DNA from: Maritimibacter sp.
Lineage (GTDB): Bacteria > Pseudomonadota > Alphaproteobacteria > Rhodobacterales > Rhodobacteraceae
Direction: 5' to 3'
Length of the DNA stretch: 64,000 nt
NCBI GenBank assembly: GCA_011389895.1
Contig: JAABTN010000001.1
Span: 1-64,000, forward strand
Shown: in pieces, positions 61,250 to 64,000 of the stretch
Position numbering within the stretch: position 1 is the stretch's first letter
How the letters are laid out: every line of letters starts with the position of its first letter
Notes under the pieces: generated by a model
The model's database searches: none
What the model was told of the DNA's origin: nothing
Seen by the model: the letters and a program-made list of their open reading frames with translations, nothing else
Made by a program: the position numbers and the translations under genes

Positions 61250-62746
61250 ATGCCGACAGAAAGTGCAGCGCCGATCCCCGATGCGGCGGCGACATCGGAT
61301 GAGGATTTGACAGGGCGAAACCGGCTGGTCATCGCGCTCCTCTTGATCTCGACCTTCGTCATGATCCTGAACGAGACCGTCATGGCGGTGGCGCTGCCCC
61401 GTCTGATGGTCGATCTCGATGTCACGGCCAACGCGGCGCAATGGCTGACCACCGCGTTCCTTCTGACAATGGCCGTGGTCATCCCGATCACCGGGTTCCT
61501 GATCCAACGGCTGCACACCCGGACCGTGTTCATCACCGCGCTCGGGTTTTTCAGCCTTGGCACCTTTGTCTCGGCCATGGCCCCGGGGCTTGGGGTGTTG
61601 ATCGTCGGGCGGGTGGTGCAGGCCTGTGGGACGGCAATGATGATGCCGCTCCTGATGACCACGGTCATGACGTTGGTGCCGCCCGAGGGGCGCGGCAAGG
61701 TGATGGGCAATATCTCGATCGTCATCTCGGTCGCGCCGGCCATCGGGCCGACGATTTCGGGCATTATCCTCAACCTTTTGGACTGGCGCTGGATGTTCTG
61801 GCTTATCCTGCCCATCGGCCTGTCCGCGCTTGCGCTGGGCTATGCGCGGCTGGTCAACGTGACGGTGCCGAAACGGGTGCCGCTTGATGTCGTCTCGGTG
61901 CCGCTGGCGGCGGTCGGGTTCGGCGGGCTGGTCTATGGTCTTTCGGTCATCGGCGAGGGGCACGGCGGGGGCGCAACGGGCGGTGGCGACGGGGGCGGCG
62001 GGAGCGTGCCGGTCTGGCTGCCGATCGCGGTGGGGGGCGCCGTGCTCGCGGTTTTTGTCGCGCGCCAGATCGCCCTGGGACCAAGGGAGCGCGCGCTTTT
62101 GGACCTGCGCACCTTTCGCCACGGGGTTTTCACGGTGGGGACGGTAATGCTTGGCCTGTCGATGATGGCGCTCTTCGGCATGATCATCCTTTTGCCGATC
62201 TACATGCAGAACGTGCTCTGGATGGAGCCGCTTCAGGCCGGGTTGATGCTGTTGCCCGGCGGGCTGACCATGGGCCTCTTGGCACCGGTCGTCGGGCGGT
62301 TGTTTGATGCCCATGGTGCGCGCAAGCTAGTGATCCCCGGTGCGGTCGCCGTGTCGGCGGCGCTTTGGACCATGACGACCTTCGGGGTGGATACCGGCAT
62401 TGGCATGGTGCTGGGCGGGCATATCCTGTTGAGCATCGGGCTGGCCTTCCTGTTCACGCCCCTCTTCACCTCGAGCCTCGGGGCGCTTCCCAGTGAGCTG
62501 TATTCGCACGGCTCCGCGCTCATCGGGACGATCCAGCAGGTGTCGGGGGCCGCCGGGATCGCGCTTTTCGTGTCGGTCATGTCGCTGGGGTCTGCCGCCG
62601 CGCTCGCCCGTGGTCTGGGCGAGGTCGCGGCCTTGGCCGAGGGGTTGCGATATGGCTTTGCCTGCGGTGCCGTGGCCTCGCTCTTTCTCATCGGCGCCGG
62701 GGTCTTCGTGCGCCGCCCGCCCGATCAGGCCAACGCCCCGCGCTGA
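61250..62746 (+). CDS. DHA2-family (EmrB/QacA-type) MFS exporter
   Basis: 498 aa, 14 helices. The DHA2 C-motif region is visible as VISVAPAIGPTISGIILNLL and the N-terminal part has NETVMAVALPRLMVDLDV, the conserved 'N.TivNvALP.i' of EmrB. A Gly-rich loop of about 20 residues (GGGATGGGDGGGGS) interrupts the centre of the protein between helices 6 and 7. It exports drugs by proton exchange; no EmrA-like partner lies nearby. Confidence 0.9.
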   Translation: MPTESAAPIPDAAATSDEDLTGRNRLVIALLLISTFVMILNETVMAVALPRLMVDLDVTANAAQWLTTAFLLTMAVVIPITGFLIQRLHTRTVFITALGFFSLGTFVSAMAPGLGVLIVGRVVQACGTAMMMPLLMTTVMTLVPPEGRGKVMGNISIVISVAPAIGPTISGIILNLLDWRWMFWLILPIGLSALALGYARLVNVTVPKRVPLDVVSVPLAAVGFGGLVYGLSVIGEGHGGGATGGGDGGGGSVPVWLPIAVGGAVLAVFVARQIALGPRERALLDLRTFRHGVFTVGTVMLGLSMMALFGMIILLPIYMQNVLWMEPLQAGLMLLPGGLTMGLLAPVVGRLFDAHGARKLVIPGAVAVSAALWTMTTFGVDTGIGMVLGGHILLSIGLAFLFTPLFTSSLGALPSELYSHGSALIGTIQQVSGAAGIALFVSVMSLGSAAALARGLGEVAALAEGLRYGFACGAVASLFLIGAGVFVRRPPDQANAPR

Positions 62747-62773
62747 TCCCCACGCTTGGCGGTGTCGACCGGA

Positions 62774-62857
62774 GCCTGCGCCGGGGGCGCAGGCGCAGGA
62801 TATGCGCGGCTTGCGCCGCGCGGGCAGGGGGCGTTGCCCCCACGGGGCTGCGCCCCG
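62774..62857. repeat. Four tandem GC-rich hairpins after the DHA2 exporter
   Basis: Perfect inverted repeats in a row: GCCTGCGCC/GGCGCAGGC (62774-62794), GCGCGGC/GCCGCGC (62804-62821), GGGGGC/GCCCCC (62827-62841) and CGGGGC/GCCCCG (62843-62857). They are followed by TCCCCCAAGGTATTTTCGAA. The convergent genes on either side make a bidirectional terminator likely; the CCCCCAAGGTATTTTC tail also resembles an intergenic repeat I recall from Roseobacter genomes. Confidence 0.7.
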
Positions 62858-62904
62858 CGTCCCCCAAGGTATTTTCGAAACGCTGAAGGGGCGTGGCACC
62901 CGGG

Positions 62905-63447
62905 TCAGGCGCGGCGCGACTTTGCGCGGGTCAGGGTGCGCGCGATCTCGTCATAGAGGGCGGGGCGTTCGTCATCGGATAGGAAGGCCCCGATCTCGAC
63001 CTCGCGCCCGTTGCCCTTGAGGGTGATGTAATCCTCGATCGGGCCGCTGTCCTTGTGGCGCTGCACCGTGACCCAGTGAGGGTTGGCCTCCCAGTCCGAG
63101 AACTTCCCCCGGGGGCCGGTGCGGGTGAGCTGGATGTGATCGGTCCAGATTGACAACTCTTCGAGGATTTCCCCGTCGCGGTAGCTTTTGCCAAGGGACC
63201 ACCAGAGCGCGAAGATGACCAAGAGGCCGGGGAAGAAGAGCCACCACATCGCCACGGTGCCGACGAAGCCCGCCACCGGGATCATCAGCGCGACATAGGC
63301 AAAACCGATGGCAAAGGCGAAGCCGCGTTTGGGCAGGCTTCTGTAAGGCCAGGCGTGCAGCACGGCGATGGGATCGCCCCCGTCTGCGTGGCCCGGCGTG
63401 TCCTGGCGCGGGGGCTCATAAAGCGGGGTGTCCCATTCGAAGGGCAT
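62905..63447 (-). CDS. DUF2244 integral membrane protein
   Basis: 180 aa. Two transmembrane helices at about 45-62 (AFAIGFAYVALMIPVAG) and 65-85 (TVAMWWLFFPGLLVIFALWW) are followed by a soluble domain (about 95-170) with WANPHWV-like EANPHWVTVQ and LSDDERPALYDEIARTL, matching DUF2244. Commonly found near cytochrome oxidase or nth genes in this group. Start overlaps the next upstream gene by 1 nt (TGATG). Confidence 0.85.
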   Translation of the reverse strand: MPFEWDTPLYEPPRQDTPGHADGGDPIAVLHAWPYRSLPKRGFAFAIGFAYVALMIPVAGFVGTVAMWWLFFPGLLVIFALWWSLGKSYRDGEILEELSIWTDHIQLTRTGPRGKFSDWEANPHWVTVQRHKDSGPIEDYITLKGNGREVEIGAFLSDDERPALYDEIARTLTRAKSRRA

Positions 63448-63926
63448 CAGGCGGACCCCCGGAGGCGGCGGATGACAGGGCGCAGGAGGATGACGAAGCC
63501 GAGGCCCAAGAGGCCCGCCATGAAGAAATAGGCGCCAAGGTTGGCAATCGCGGAACGCCAGCCGCCGGTGCTGGGCGGCAGGGTGGTGAGCGGCAGGAGG
63601 CTCAGCGCGCCACCGATGAGGAGCATGAGGAAAAGCGTGACCGTGGTCAAGCGGTCCTCGGGGCCGAGGCGCTCTTTCACCGCTTGGGCGACAAGCAGGA
63701 GGAAGGTCAGGATCACGAGGCTGCGGATGAAGACGATGGAGCCGAAAAGGAAATAGCTGTCGCCATTGGCATCGGCGGACTCCATGGGCCAGAACATGGC
63801 GGTCACCATGTAGGCCACCACGCCAAGCAGGCCCCCGGCCATCACCAACGATGTCCGCAGACGTAGACCCAGTGCGGCGAGGGCCAGGGCCGGAATCAAT
63901 AGCAGCAGGACGGCAGGCGGCAGCAT
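63447..63926 (-). CDS. Multispan membrane protein, unknown
   Basis: 159 aa from the ATG at 63926 behind AAGGA. Four or five hydrophobic helices: 2-20, 27-48, 62-84, 95-118 and 127-150. The only polar stretches are PMESADANGDS between helices 2 and 3 and short basic loops. No family recognised with confidence. Its stop overlaps the DUF2244 start, so the two are probably one unit. Confidence 0.75.
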   Translation of the reverse strand: MLPPAVLLLLIPALALAALGLRLRTSLVMAGGLLGVVAYMVTAMFWPMESADANGDSYFLFGSIVFIRSLVILTFLLLVAQAVKERLGPEDRLTTVTLFLMLLIGGALSLLPLTTLPPSTGGWRSAIANLGAYFFMAGLLGLGFVILLRPVIRRLRGSA

Positions 63927-63947
63927 GGGTGTCCTTCCAAGTAGAAA

Positions 63948-63971
63948 GGCCCGGACGTCTCCGCCCGGGCC
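63948..63971 (-). terminator. Hairpin near the right edge
   Basis: GGCCCGG (63948-63954) pairs with CCGGGCC (63965-63971). On the minus strand it is followed by TTTCTAC, a weak T-run, and could end transcription from a gene beyond the window. Confidence 0.5.
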
Positions 63972-64000
63972 CTTCGGTTATCGTGACCGCCAGCCCCTAG

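Noticed and set aside
1-64000. CRISPR arrays, insertion sequences, prophage, tRNA and rRNA genes
   Set aside because: None recognised by eye: no regularly spaced repeats, transposase or integrase motifs, or tRNA-like ends.

Overview
The window is 64 kb of GC-rich chromosome, apparently from an alphaproteobacterium of the Rhodobacterales (Roseobacter/Paracoccaceae group). The evidence is the short alphaproteobacterial S4 protein, GatC-GatA without GatB alongside, an fdsGBA-fdhD-fdsD formate dehydrogenase operon, DUF2927, DUF1127, DUF2244 and Hint_2 proteins, a 73-aa-type delta subunit FdsD, a type A RNase P RNA, and a possible CtrA box. No phage, transposon, integrase, CRISPR array, rRNA or tRNA was seen. 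Genes are packed with many 1-11 nt overlaps.

Layout. 1-0.9 kb: N-terminal part of an NDP-forming acyl-CoA synthetase, cut by the window edge. 1.1-3.5 kb: an MlaC-like periplasmic protein with a MacB/LolD-type ATPase and FtsX-type permease. 3.5-5.6 kb (minus strand): dtd, a PfkB sugar kinase and a nitroreductase. 5.6-11.35 kb (minus strand): a cluster of a 27-aa membrane microprotein, XpaC, TelA, a DUF2927 lipoprotein, an SPFH-GYF protein, an NTF2-like protein and a zinc-ribbon membrane protein. This looks like a composite of the Bacillus xpaC-yaaN and ydjGI modules and is the best candidate for a little-described system here. 11.4-16.4 kb: MFS carrier, rRNA pseudouridine synthase, tadA, SDR, metallo-hydrolase, ceramidase-like protein. 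16.5-22 kb: gatC-gatA, an excalibur lipoprotein, an AmiD-type amidase, rnpB, a DUF533 protein, rpmG, a GNAT enzyme. 22-26 kb: 39-aa membrane protein, BI-1/YccA protein, DUF1127, LysR, quinone oxidoreductase, and a PraR-like XRE regulator behind an AT-rich, palindrome-rich region.

26-31 kb: hisN, 8-oxoguanine deaminase-like enzyme, VOC protein, TerB-DnaJ protein, EEP-family hydrolase, small secreted protein. 31-36.8 kb (minus strand): AI-2E-type permease, hdaA, ppk1, ppx, which together suggest polyphosphate metabolism beside control of replication initiation. 37-45.6 kb (minus strand): fasciclin protein, alpha/beta hydrolase, and the complete NAD-dependent molybdenum formate dehydrogenase operon with its adjacent LysR regulator. 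45.7-49 kb: LpxR-like outer-membrane protein, Hint protein, rsgA. 49-54 kb: rpsD with a long structured leader, hisC, prephenate dehydrogenase, extensin-like protein, class V aminotransferase. 54-60.5 kb: small membrane protein, UbiH-family hydroxylase, HAD nucleotidase, GntR regulator, a GT2 glycosyltransferase with an MshEN (c-di-GMP-binding-type) domain and an upstream TTAA-N7-TTAA box, carA. 60.6-64 kb: YqeY protein, DHA2 drug-type exporter, a stack of four hairpins, a DUF2244 protein and a small membrane protein.

All calls come from reading the sequence and from recalled family motifs; no database search was run. Start codons were chosen from ribosome-binding sites and overlaps with neighbours.
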